From Ricinus communis (lineage: Eukaryota > Streptophyta > Magnoliopsida > Malpighiales > Euphorbiaceae): 64,000 nucleotides of DNA. Where the stretch lies: contig NC_063260.1 in assembly GCF_019578655.1 (NCBI RefSeq), positions 18,162,723 through 18,226,722 on the forward strand, read 5' to 3'. The position numbers and the translations under genes are program-made. Below, piece after piece: positions 34,107 through 45,587 of this stretch. Within the stretch, counting starts at the first letter, position 1. Each line of letters starts with the position of its first letter. Below the pieces are notes generated by a model. That model saw only the letters and a list, made by a program, of their open reading frames with translations, ran no database searches and was not told the origin of the DNA.

Positions 34107-34504
34107 GGTATAAAGTTCAATTTTGCTATTAACTTTGTCACTGAGGCTCAATTTAGTCATTTTTTTGTATTTATGTATTTTTTAGTCAAAATCTTTGTAT
34201 ATTTCGCTCAAGTTAATACTATTTTGGAAAAATAATGAGAGTGAGAGTCACTCTTTATTGAAAATAAAAAATAATTAATAAATTTATAATAATATTTAAA
34301 AACTATTTTATAATTTTAATATAATTAATATAATTAAGTAATAAGCAGTTATTACTATTATTATTCTTGTTGAACCGCTCTTACCTCCACTACCATCGGC
34401 ACCACCACTACCGTAACCGTCTCTTTCATCGTCATTATTAAGAGAAAAATATTAAGAATACCGAAAAGTAGTAATATTTATTTTTTTATTATGTTTTGTT
34501 TAAA

Positions 34505-34545
<41 letters not shown>

Positions 34546-34746
34546 TTAGATAAATTAATTTAATATAAAAATTAATATTTTTTATTTTTATTATATTCGC
34601 TCTTTTTAGAGAGAGTGTAACTCACTCTCATTTGTTTAAAATATAGGGAAAATTTGAGCTAAATAAGTAAGAGCCTGGGTTAAAATATCTATAAATTTAG
34701 AAAATGGCTAAATTTAACCTAAGCAATAAGGTCAGTGGCCAAATGA
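34107..34746. mobile_element. MITE with 13-bp flanking direct repeat
   Basis: The ends form a weak inverted repeat (left TCACTGAGGCTCAATTTAGTC, right GGCTAAATTTAACC...AGTGGCC). An inner inverted pair AATGAGAGTGAG (34234) and CTCACTCTCATT (34621-34632) may mark a nested or subterminal structure. The direct repeat CTAATAATAATAA flanks at 34094-34106 and 34747-34759. A flank of 9 bp or more would suit a Mutator-type MITE, although the repeat is low-complexity. It includes a TA run at 34510-34541. A decayed copy is at 1861-2400. Confidence 0.6.
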
Positions 34747-34759
34747 CTAATAATAATAA

Positions 34760-35389
34760 TTTTAATAAAATTATAATTAATGTATAAGATTAAAAATAAA
34801 ATTATTATTTTTAGAGATAAAAGAATATTTCTAAAAAGTAATAGTAAAGATTTTAATAAAATGTTAATTAATATATAAATTTAAATAAATTCATTATTTT
34901 AAGGATAAAAGAGTATCCTTAAAAAGTTATAATCAAAATATTTAATAATTTTAAAAATAAGATTTAAATCTAAATTAATTAAATAATGATAGGGATAAAA
35001 GATTATCCCTACGTGAGTTACCCATAGAAGATCATTTGAATTGTCTAGTATGCTTTGTCTATACCTAAAAGGACTGGATTTGATGTATATCCATTGCATA
35101 CGTAGATAATCAATAATATCTCTCTTTTGTTCTTTGTATGTATATTGGAATATGCGCATATTATGTGATAAATATTTCATTTTGTGCACTCAAAGAATTG
35201 GGAGGAGATGTTGCCGAAATTTTTACATATGTATGGATAAACGTGAAATAGTCGTATAAACGACGCATTTCTTAATGGACTAGATTCTTACCTCTTAATT
35301 GAATACAAGAGTTACAAGGATGTAAATATGCTTCTCAAGATGTAATTTCACCTTATATTTACAATATTAAACAAACAATTAATAATGTT
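34760..35389. other. AT-rich DNA upstream of the Tat-like element
   Basis: No gene or repeat structure was recognised apart from short dispersed AT-rich motifs. Confidence 0.5.
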
Positions 35390-36448
35390 TGTCAGCACCA
35401 AGTTTTGAATCTAGATATCGAGAGAATTACAAAAAATCCTATGATGAAATTTACTTCTTTTCTTGAGTTTGAAAGACCGATGGTGGAGGAATCCGAGATT
35501 AGGACCGAAAATGATTAAGTTAAAATCACTTTTCTAGAATTAATTTGAATTTAATTTTCAAAAAAATATTAAGTTTGAGTATTTAGTAGTTTTCGCAAGT
35601 TTATGGACTTAATTGCAAAAAAATTTAAACTTTCTTGCTCTCTAGAGCCAATCGGCGCTACACAGTGCCGATTGATAACTTTTCGTGATTCGACGCGTTT
35701 TATATTTATTTCAATTATTAACCGCTTGAAATGAATTTCTAGAAAGTCTTTTATGATAATTATCAAGATTTTTTTTAAATATTTTTATTGGATATATCGA
35801 CTTATATTAAGAAAATCTTTGAAAAATCTAAAACTTATCGTTATGTTTCCTAATCCTAGCTCTATATAAACATCATTTAACTCCTAGGTTAAGGGTTACT
35901 GATTATTGGAAATTAATTAGCGATCACTAGTAATCTACCAAATATTATGAGAAAAGAGCTATAAAACCTATGTTCAAAAAGCATATAAGTTTTTTTGGAA
36001 GTCACTAAGGAAGAACTAGACATTTTCAAAATGATAGTAGCTTTTCCAAATCTCAAGTAGCACTAGATTCTCAACCCATCTTTGATTCAACCACTTCATC
36101 ATCTCTTGAAACTTGCAGAACACCAATCTATGGTGACTAACTGAGAGTTCCCCCTACATCCAGCATCACTGACACTATCTTCCTTATTAAACTAGTTTTA
36201 TGTTCCTTTATGATTTTAGAAACATGGTTAGGTTTTCCCTTTTTGTTTATTGGTTCTTCTTTTATGTGTTTTGAATGATTAAGATAGGATTTCTTGAGAA
36301 TTAATATGTTTATAATATGCTAGATTAAAAATGATAAAATAAACATGGTGGGAACTGAATATGATAATAAGAACATATAGGATTTTGAATTTGTTAATAT
36401 GTTTGCTTTTGGATTTTTTGATCTATTTAGTCAAATGATTAAGGCTGC

Positions 36449-36506
<58 letters not shown>

Positions 36507-37731
36507 GTTTCGGGATTCTAACGTGAAATCTATCGTTGTTCCTCTACTGTTAGTCTTGGCATTAGGATTTGTATGATTTTCTTAGGTTTTGTTATTTAAT
36601 TTAATCTTGTTTATGCTTTTTGTTACATTTTTCTCAAATTCTAATCAGTTTTTTTTTAACTTTTTGTGCATGTAAAACTAGCTTTGGTATTAAAAAACTT
36701 GAGAAATCACCGAACTAGCCTGAAAAATCCCTTTAGAGTCGATCGGCTCAGTGTAGAGCCGATTCGACTTTATGTTTAGCCGGTTGGCTCTATGCTCTAG
36801 GCCGATTAGTTGATCACCATTCGACTCTACTTGAATCGATCGGCTCTATGCTCTAAGCTGATCGGTTGATCACCATTGAGCCCTAATTTATCTGATTTTT
36901 TTATCTATCTTCCGAATATTTATGCACTGTACTTAGCTTTTAGTGTTTTCTTCTCAATTTTTTTTATTTGTAGGCAGGTTGTAATGCTAGATTTACTTTC
37001 TGCATTTTATTTTTTTGACTTATTTTAAATGAATGTCAAATATATGTTGTATGATTGCCTAATTAAAACTAAATTTATATACATTAGGCCTTAAAATTGG
37101 ACTTGGCATAAAAAATTATAGTCCATTAGGTTAATTAATACTAATTTGGCTTAAATTATAAAATCAACATAGACCTACCGGACTCTATCATATTTTAATT
37201 AGGTTAATTAGGCCATATTAAATTTAAGATCAGCTAATTGGGCCTTATTATAAAAACTAGTCCATTAGGTTTAAAAGTTAGAATCTAAAGCATAATTTAT
37301 AATTGGACTAGATTAGGAAGGCCTTGTACATAATTAATTAGTAAATTAGATTAATAACTTTAAACATGGGCTAGGGTTTAATAAAATGGGCTAGACTTAG
37401 GTGGACCTCACATACTGTAGTGCTTGATTTGTAAAGATATATCTGTTGCATTTATAGGGAATAGTCCATTAAATAATAAAATTAAAGACAAAGATACACA
37501 AATAGGAAAGTTGGCTTCCGGATCCATCTTTGAATTTATGGCGTAAAGCTTCCTTATGGAATTGAGAAATGCTACTCATTAATAAAAGTGTCTTTGAATT
37601 ACTCGAGTGGTAACTTCCATCCCCTTGCTAGTCTCTATTACTAGTTAGTGTGTCCTCGATTAGGTTTAAAAGCCTTGCAGTTCCATAGTTGCTAAAGACA
37701 CTTGGGTGCGCACCCAAAACCACCGCCCACA
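35390..37731 (+). repeat. 5' LTR of the Tat-like element
   Basis: 2342 bp from TGTCAG to CCCACA, collinear with the solo LTR at 4562-9848 once its nested insertion is removed. It contains a (TA)n run at 36454-36502. GC-rich words of the type GAGCCGATCGGCTC lie at 35641-35680 and in a larger cluster at 36728-36880; the solo copy has the reverse size pattern. GTCCATTAGG and TTAGGCC words recur at 37080-37270. Confidence 0.9.
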
Positions 37732-37732
37732 A

Positions 37733-37750
37733 TGGCGACTCTATAGGGGA
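37733..37750 (+). promoter_or_regulatory. Primer binding site of the Tat-like element
   Basis: TGGCGACTCTATAGGGGA begins one base after the LTR. It resembles the TGGCGACTC-type sites, usually tRNA-Arg primed, of Tat/Ogre elements, with a few decayed positions. Confidence 0.6.
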
Positions 37751-38600
37751 TAAGAGAAGCTAATTCTACTATATATTTGTCTTTATTTTTATTATTTAAT
37801 GAGTGGTTTTTATATCATTACAGTATTATCACACATTATGCATTATGGTCCCTATGGCCCGATGGTGCCGATTAGTGGTTCTTTGGTGCCACTCGAACCT
37901 TGAAATTGCGACGTTCGTTAACCATCACTGACAAGTAATGAATGGATATCCTTCATCGTATGGACCCTTAAATGGAAAAACGAGTTAAGGAAGAGCACCT
38001 TTTACTTGTGGGAGCCTGTTATCCTTATCCAAAACTTAGCTCACGGTAATGACAATAGTAATCTTCCCTAAGAACCATATTGTTTGTTGTTGAGATGTTT
38101 CTTATAACTACTCAAAGCCCATATATTAGAAAGCCTTGGCCTAAGAACATATGGAATCAAACCCCAGGGCCAAAATATATAGGCTTTATACTTATAACTG
38201 AAAAACATTGCTTTATTTGTTTTATCTTCTTTAAGAGTTTATAGCATGCACATCGGGCCTACTATCCTACGTTGATAGAAAGCCCATACCCAAAATCCTA
38301 GAAAGAAAGATTCATCATGAACTGTGAGCTGAGTAATAAGGTTAGAAGGATAATTTGTATATAAATGTGTGTGCTAATTTTTTCTCTTCTATATTTGTGC
38401 ATAACATGTGCAATCATGCATCTCTTGCATTATACGCATCATATTAAACCTTTATTTTTTAGTTGTACATACACTCTTTTAGGTTTGGGGAGACAAGATA
38501 GTGGAAGGTTGGAAAGAGTACTCATCTCTCCAAGAATTTGGACTATATTAAAGCTTCTTGAGCTACCAAAGCATCAAATCTCTACCGAAGCTACAACTAA
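37751..38600 (+). other. Leader of the Tat-like element
   Basis: Non-coding region between primer site and gag. I see no separate feature. Confidence 0.5.
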
Positions 38601-40250
38601 AATGGCCAACAAAAGAGCTAACGAGCAAGATGTCGAGATCCTCAAGAATGCTGTCATTGACCATCTGAGGGGTGTGATCCGAAAGGAACTCCAACAACTT
38701 TTAGCTGGGATGGCTGCAAATCAAGCCCCACCTGCTGCTCCGATTGCACCAGCTAATCCCCTTGCTACTATGGTCCAGTTATGCTTACCACTGAAACTGT
38801 TGCTACAACTACTGCCACCACTATTGCTGCTGCTAATGCCGAAGATCCTGCTAGAAGATGAGTGCCCTAGGATTTCTAAGATTTTGACGAGTATGTGCTA
38901 AACCAGGCTAAAAAGGAGACTGCCTTTGCCACTAATGAAGCTGTAAGTGGCTTAAGCATCAGGCTTGACAAGATGCAAGGCATGCTAGAAATCAAAGGTT
39001 TAGACTCGACCTATGATTTCAAAGAATTAGTATTGATAAGTAAATACAAGTTGCCTGCAAAGTTCAAGATGCCTGAGATGAACAAGTTCAATGGGACTAG
39101 TGATCTGAAAGTTCATCTAAAGCAATATTTAACCATCATGGGAACTAGTCAGCTAAGTAGGATCCAAATTATTAAGCTATTTGTACTGTCGCTAGAAGGA
39201 CCTACTGTAAAATGGTATCATGGTCTTGAAAAATATGCCAAAGTTCAATGGCATGATCTGTGTAATTCATTTGTTAAATAATATCACTATAATACTCAAT
39301 TGGAAGTCTCAATTAAAGACCTTGAGTCCATTAAAGAGAAGCCTAATAAGTCCTTCGATTTCTTGACTAAATGGAGGAATAAGGTTGGGTTGATGAAAAA
39401 AAGCCCTCTAAAAAAAGACCAAGTCTGTATGGTGGTTCAAAATATTATGCCTAAATGGGTTGAAAGGTCACAGATGATGAATACGAAAACTTTCATGGAC
39501 TTATACGACGATGGGCTTCAGGTCGAAGAAATTGAGAATGACAAGAGCAAGACTCTATGAACTGGCAAGAGGCCGAATTATAAGGCTGGAGGGAGCAGAA
39601 CTCCAGATGCCAATGCTGTCTAGCAGCCGAGGAAGTTCTCCAACTTTAGGCAACCACTCTCAAAGATTTTGAGAGGTTAGTACAAAATGGAATGCTCCAA
39701 CCAACCACCTGCAAAAACCCACCTAACCCTAATACACCTAGCTATAAACCCAATGCCTATTGCAAGTTTCACTAAGCACCCGACCACTACACAAACAACT
39801 GCATCCGGCCGAAACATGTAATTCAAGACCTCATCGATGCCGGAAAGCTAACTGGCCTAGACCAACCTAGTACCTGAAAGAACCCCTTACCAAACTACAA
39901 CAACACACCATCCTCAAACCAAGTGTCCATGATCACCTCTGACTTTAGTGAAGAGGAGGTTATGAACTCTGTTGAACACATATCCTAATCTAAGACAAAG
40001 CTAGAGCCAGAACTAAATAACCCATAAAGAACCTTCACCGAGCTAGGGATATCACTATATGTGGTGTTCCAATACCTAAAGTGGAATGGAAAACTGAAGC
40101 CCCAAATGCTAAAGAACAATCCTAAACCTCACAATGTTTAGTATTGTGAGTATCACCAGACTGTCAAGCATGTGATGGACTAGTGTAATCGTCTCAAGCA
40201 CGAGATTCAGGACTTGATTGACTGTAGGGAATGGCAGGTTGAGCAACTTC
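38601..40250 (+). pseudogene. gag of the Tat-like element
   Basis: This starts at ATG 38601 (MANKRANEQDVEIL) with an alanine/proline-rich N-terminal part. A frame change near 38890 leads to the Gag core at 38895-39281 (KFKMPEMNKFNGTSDLKVHL, then LFVLSLEGPTVKWYHGL) and 39300-39560 (KPNKSFDFLTKWRNKV), separated by a stop at 39279-39281. Two Cys-His motifs follow: YCKFH near 39760 and YCEYH near 40140, each followed by H-x3-5-C and the shared tail IQDLID, as in Tat-lineage Gag. Both contain or adjoin stop codons. Gag would form the virus-like particle. At least five breaks make it non-functional. Confidence 0.8.
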
Positions 40251-40779
40251 ATCGGTATGAATGTGAAGACCTATTGGGACAACTCTCGGGAAAATTTGAT
40301 TTTAAGGTCTGCTATTATAGACCTTCTTTGGCTGATATTCGAATTGAGAATATTGTGCCAAGTGGCTAGGGGTCAGATGAGGATCAAACGACTTGTGAAC
40401 CTTATCTTCTAGAGATTTGGAAAAAGGGTGAAAAGAAGTCAGTCATGGCCATGGACATATGGTATAACTCTAGGGATAAGTGTGAAGTCTAAGATATTGG
40501 GGCAAGGATATCTAGTCAGATAGTGATTCCAATAAAGAAGCTGATTTAGTAGGGGGGTTCAAGAACTAAAGCTCTTGAAGGGGATAATGTTTTACTAGAG
40601 CAACTGAAGAAAGAAAATAAGACAACCGACATTTGGAAGCTGCTGATACATTTATCGGATCACATAAAGGCTTTAATCCGGGCCTTGTTTAGTTTAAGCA
40701 TTAGTATGATGGCTACCCCTGAGGAGATGATCAAAATAGTAACTGACAAGATTACTAGGATGATCACTTTCTTGGATAA

Positions 40780-41400
40780 AGACTTACCACTCTAAAGAAT
40801 AGACCACAACAAGGCTTTCTATATAGCAGAAGAGATCAAGGGGAAGAGGACCCCATGTGTGATGGTAAATGATGGGTCATCCATTAATGTGTGTCCTTCT
40901 CGTGTACTCCCGAAGCTAGGAATGACTATAAAAGATCTGAAACCAATAGATATGATCATAAGAGCCTATAATGAAACAAAGAGAGACAAGGAGGGAACGT
41001 TCTCAGCACTACAAAGAGAGGTCCTATTGAATCTTGGGTGTTCACTATCTTAGACATCCTAGTAACATTTGCATTATTATTAGGAAGGTCATGGTTCTAT
41101 GCCCTATGAGCAGCTCCTTCCACTATGCATCAGAATGTCAAGTTCGTGACCATTAACATTAAAGGTGGTAAGGTTGTCTTGGCCATTCAAGAAGATATCA
41201 AAGAGCTAGAAGCCCCTACTAGATTCTAAGTGGTTGTCCTTTTTTAGGACTACATGGATCCTAAAGTAGCCAATATGTTCAAGAAGGATTTCATGCTTGG
41301 AATGGGGCTAGGAAAACTAGTAGGGTATCGCAGAGCTGCCAGACTTCAAAGGTCAGAAGACTTAGCATGGGTTGGGTTATCATAAGGATGAAGATGAGAG
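40780..41400 (+). pseudogene. Aspartic protease and G-patch of the Tat-like element
   Basis: The segment VMVNDGSSINVCPSRVLPKLG (split here as VMVNDGSSINV and CPSRVLPKLG) corresponds to the retropepsin active site, with the D-G-S triad at 40871-40879 intact. A stop follows at 41051-41053. Downstream, near 41285-41330, KKDFMLGMGLGKLVGY resembles a glycine-rich G-patch, which Tat-lineage elements commonly carry after the protease. Frames are broken between the two. Confidence 0.6.
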
Positions 41401-41979
41401 CAAATTAAAGGGTAAGACAATAAAAAAACATATTTGTCCAAGAGTACAAGACCTACTCTAGGGAGCCTGAACCTATTACAGTAGCTAGGACTGAGGTGTC
41501 GAGATTCGAGATATTCAAGAACCTAATTATAGACAGGATGGTTGAGCTGAGTATTAAGGAAGTCCATAAGAAGGTCACCATTAAGGTAGAGGAGCTGAAG
41601 CTAGAAGAGTTCATCGCTCTGCCTAAAAAGCTGAGTCAACAAGAGCTAGCTGTCTTGATAGAGGAGCATATTATTGATGTACTTTATGATGATATAATAA
41701 CGTCTGATCTTTATGAGGATAATTTTTCTTTCATTTCAAAGATCAATGATATAACAATAATTTTTCTTACTTGTGTGATATTTTTTCTAATGGTAGTATG
41801 AATTTTGATAATCATGACATATGAATGTTTGAAATTAATTCCAAATAAATTAATTCATTTAATTTAGGCACAAATAAAATTTCAAATAATATTTTGATAG
41901 CTCATGATATAACTCCTAAGGAGAAAAGAGAATTGGAAAAAATAATGGAAAAAAGAGTTATTTGCTTGGTCTAAGAATA
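41401..41979 (+). pseudogene. Linker before RT of the Tat-like element
   Basis: An open frame at 41496-41801 encodes an acidic, Glu/Lys-rich segment (EVHKKVTIKVEELKLEEF) of a type found between protease and RT in this lineage. It has no catalytic motif. The part after 41700 is AT-rich and hydrophobic and may be replaced sequence. Confidence 0.4.
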
Positions 41980-43062
41980 ACATGCCAAGGTTAGATGGAA
42001 AGATAGCAGAGCACCACATTCTAACCTATCCACACATCAAGCCAATTAAACAAAAAATGAGAAGGCTAAGATCAGAATAGGCAAAAACGATACAAGAAGA
42101 AGTCACTAAACAAGTAAAGGCCAGTATCCTCGATATAGTCGACTAATCCTGAATGGTTAGCGAATATCATCCCAGTCCGCAAGAAAAATAAGGATGTGCG
42201 TAGATTATCAAGATCTGAACAAAGTGCAATAGTTGATAGTGCTACCTCAAGTGCAATGTACTCTTTCACTAATGGTGTTTATAGGTACATCCAAAATCAT
42301 GATGGCATTAGTAGACAAGCTGAAGACGTCGTTCATCACTGAATGAGGGACATATTGCTATAATGTTATCATGGCATAATGCAAAAGAAAGTAGAGGTGT
42401 ATGTAGACGATATGATGGTAAAGTCTGAAACAAGGGAAGGGCATTTTCAAGCTCTTGATAAGTTCTTTGGATGAGTAGAAAGGTATAACCTTAGAATCAA
42501 TTCGAAAAGGAGCGTGTTCAAAGTAACATTAAGAAAGCTACTAAGGCATATAGTGAGTCAATGGGGAATAGAAATTAACCTGGACAAGGTTAAGGCTATT
42601 AAAGAGATGTCAGCACCAAAGATAGTGAAAGAAGTAAGAGGATTTCTGGGACGTCTACAATATATCAGTAGGTTCATTTCCAAGTTCATAATGGCTTGTG
42701 ATCCTATGTTCAAGCTCTTAAAGAAACATCAACCCGTTATGTGGGATGAACACTGTCAGAAATCCTTCGACATAATTAAAGAGTATCTAATGAAGCCACC
42801 AATACTGAAGCTGTGTAAAGATGGAAAACCATTGATTCTATACTTAGCCTTGGAGGAGGAAGCCATAGGGGCAATGGTAGCACAATGTAGGCCTAATGAC
42901 ATAGAGCATTTGGTCTATTATCTCAGTAAGAAATTGCTGCCTAATGAGTCAAAGTATAACCTCATAGAGAAGACGTGCCTAGCCATGACATAAGCTATAA
43001 TAAAGTTGAGACATTATTTCCAATCTTATAGGGTGCAAGCAATCTTAAAAGATTGGCTGATG
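41980..43062 (+). pseudogene. RT and RNase H of the Tat-like element
   Basis: The RT begins with EHHILTYPHIKPIKQKMRRL near 42010. Fragments PEWLANIIPVRKK (42150) and TFITE-like sequence (42335) follow, with internal deletions between them. The catalytic YVDD (42400-42411) continues MMVKSE. The longest frame, 42514-42993, covers the RT connection and RNase H start (VKEVRGFLGRLQYISRFI, then MWDEHCQKSFDIIKEYL, then YYLSKKLLPNESKYNLIEKT). After a stop at 42991-42993 it goes on with LRHYFQSYRVQAI and is lost near 43062, before any integrase. Confidence 0.85.
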
Positions 43063-43800
43063 ATATAAGTTATATCATGAGAAATCAAAATGTATCCATT
43101 TGGGCCTCTACTAAATGAATAAATTGTTTAGAGTTTTTATCAAACATATATATGTCTATTTATTACCTTGCACATTAATTGAAATGAAAAGCTAAGCTAA
43201 AGTCTTAAGCAAAATAAATAAGATCTAAACAGAAATATATTTTCATCTTCTCCTCTTTTTTGCATCTGCATCTACATCTTTAGAATTAACAGCTAGCACT
43301 CGAGTCCTCTTGAACCTCATAAATCCATGAGAAGTGGTAATCTTTACAAATCGCCTTCGAAGTTAAGGTTGTACTCTATGTCTCGATGAGGCTAGAGTCT
43401 CTCCATCTTATCTAGTAAATCTTGTCTCAGTGGGAAGCCTTCAAATTCAGGAGAGAATTTCAAAATTTATTGCTTCTGCCCATACCGATGGCGAATTCTC
43501 GAAGGTGTGTAGAAGGTGGATGCCTATAATTCGAGTAAAGGCACACAACCGCCATACATCATAAGTGTGGCATGCTTGATTCTCCACTAGGGGCAGGTCC
43601 AACGAATGAGCTTGTCTAGAATGCCCCTTCATCTAAGAAATCCACCCATCATGGTCCAGCAGGGTAACAATGGATCAATCTTGCACGTACTTCGACTCGT
43701 ATTTATCAATGTTCCTTGGGATAGTCAGTATTTGAAGCTTTTCCCGTAACCAAATATACAAAAGAAAGAAAGAAAAGAAAAGGAAAAAAAGAAAGAAAAA
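43063..43800. other. Region where integrase would be expected; none recognised
   Basis: No HHCC zinc finger or DDE motif is visible in either orientation. The minus-strand frame at 43447-43632 has Trp/His-rich pieces but is not recognised. Confidence 0.4.
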
Positions 43801-43904
43801 GCTAGGTTGAAAACCCGAAAGGGTGACTTAGGCAGAAGTTGAGACAAAAGGCCTGCTAAGTTGAAAACCTAGAAGGACGGCGTAGGCAAAAGTTAAGGCA
43901 AAAA
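43801..43904 (+). repeat. Tandem pair of a 50-54-bp motif
   Basis: The motif GCTA(G/A)GTTGAAAACC(C/T) followed by GAAAGG or GAAGGA and a GTAGGCA-like block occurs at 43801-43854 and 43855-43904. Repeated GTTGAAAACC motifs are familiar to me from the region 3' of pol in Tat-type elements. Confidence 0.6.
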
Positions 43905-44240
43905 TGATAATAAAAGAAAAAGAGATTTGGTGGCATACCTATAAGAGGACGAGGCTAGCGCCAGATTGTTGATGAGTTTTGTATATGTCTAATCTAATGA
44001 TGGTTTCAGCCAAGATGAAGGACCTAGATCTACTCCATGTTCCACTTGATCAATGATGCCAACAATCCTAAGATCTCCCCCTCCCTAAGGAGAAACCATT
44101 AGAAATTAGGCATAAAGGCAAAAACCTAGTATTCGGATCCAAGCAAGTGTACCCTTTTTTTCTCTTCACAATAAGAGATTAGAGAAGTAAAGGTAATGTA
44201 CTCACCAACAGCATGGAAAAGTACTTTAAGTGGGGGCATG
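43905..44240. other. Non-coding segment of the Tat-like element
   Basis: No gene recognised. A GC-richer patch at 43940-44110 has no clear frame. Confidence 0.4.
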
Positions 44241-44570
44241 TCAAATAGTTCCACCAGATCTAGGAAAAGGATCATTAAGCTTTAGCAAAGTAATCGGATA
44301 GAAAGATTCTATAGGGCCTCTAAGAATGGCAGAGAACTCTTCAATCATAAGACACAGCTCTTGCGCGTTGAATATGAAGACATGGTCTTTTAGGCACCAA
44401 AAGTTGACAGCAGAATGAAAAAACCCATAATCAAGCTTGGTGTGTTGTATGGCTTTGAAGGAAGAAAGATGAAATATTCCAACTTTATCCAATCATCACC
44501 AGTTAGGGTTTCGAAAAGGGTTTGCAAGCTTTTGGCACTTCTTTTAGACATTTATTTTGACCTTTAAAGA
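44241..44570 (-). pseudogene. Antisense DUF7745-like fragment
   Basis: The minus-strand frame from ATG 44492 contains VNFWCLKDHVFIFNAQELC and LMIEEFSAILRGPI. The pattern of FW, then (V)F.F...EL.PT.EE(F/Y)..IL, is that of plant DUF7745/mobile-domain-like proteins carried by retroelements. The frame is short (83 codons) and probably a truncated exon. It lies antisense to the pol genes, in the position where Tat elements carry extra antisense ORFs. Confidence 0.5.
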
Positions 44571-45107
44571 TGAAAATTGCTTATAGGGAAGTGTGAGGAG
44601 TGCACACATATTTAAAGGCACGAAATTAGTGTTTTATTTGGACTTTGCAACCGTAGAGCTGAATTAGCGATTTATACGACCAATTGGTGTGATCCATTTG
44701 TGTAGATTTAGTTGCTTTTCGAGGGGTTTTCAAGATGTTTTCTTGTATCCTTTCCATGCAAGTATAGAATGTACAAAATTTAGAAAAAATTGATAATGGA
44801 CAATGAATTAAAGTGCATGGATTTTATATAATATAAGTTGAAGTTCTACAAAAGTAATAAGAGATAAAAAGAATAATGCAAAGCAGGAAAGTCAAAAATC
44901 AGGGTTCTATCATGAATCCTCCATCCCATCATCAGAGTTAGTGTCCATCCCTTAGGTACACTAGATAGACAATTGAAGTGTTAAGGTGTCAATCTGACAC
45001 TGCTCGGCATCAATTTTACATTGTCGATCATCCAACTACCCCTACATGCTCTCGTGGCCTCTTTAAGGAAAACCCAAAATGAGATTAGTTAATACATTTT
45101 ATACATG

Positions 45108-45112
<5 letters not shown>

Positions 45113-45174
<62 letters not shown>
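45113..45174. repeat. (TA)n microsatellite
   Basis: Uninterrupted AT run of about 62 bp, the longest in the window, lying between the two antisense coding regions. Confidence 0.9.
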
Positions 45175-45177
<3 letters not shown>

Positions 45178-45587
45178 TCATAAATCATTTACCTGCTAGT
45201 CCTTGCCAAGGACGAAGAATTGCCTCCTCGCAGCGTCGATAATCGATGCACATGCTCGAATTGATCTCTCTGAACCTATATGATTACTTTTATGTGTTAC
45301 TAGCCTTTTAGGAAAAGAGATGTGAAAAACAGAAGAAAAAAAGAATGCAACTCACATGCGTGCAAGTACTCAAAGTAAACTCTAGCGAAAGGTAATACTC
45401 CATGGCGAGCCGGTGCTCCATCGCACTATGGGGGCTCCAGTACTAGACCATCAGTTCTGAAGGGAATGAGATGCTCCCCAAATTCACATATGATGTGACT
45501 GTAGGAGGTGCTTCAGATGCAGCATCATAAAAAGAACCAGAGATGTGGGAGGGCCTAGAATGCCGAGCAAACCGCCCCTTTAACGAC

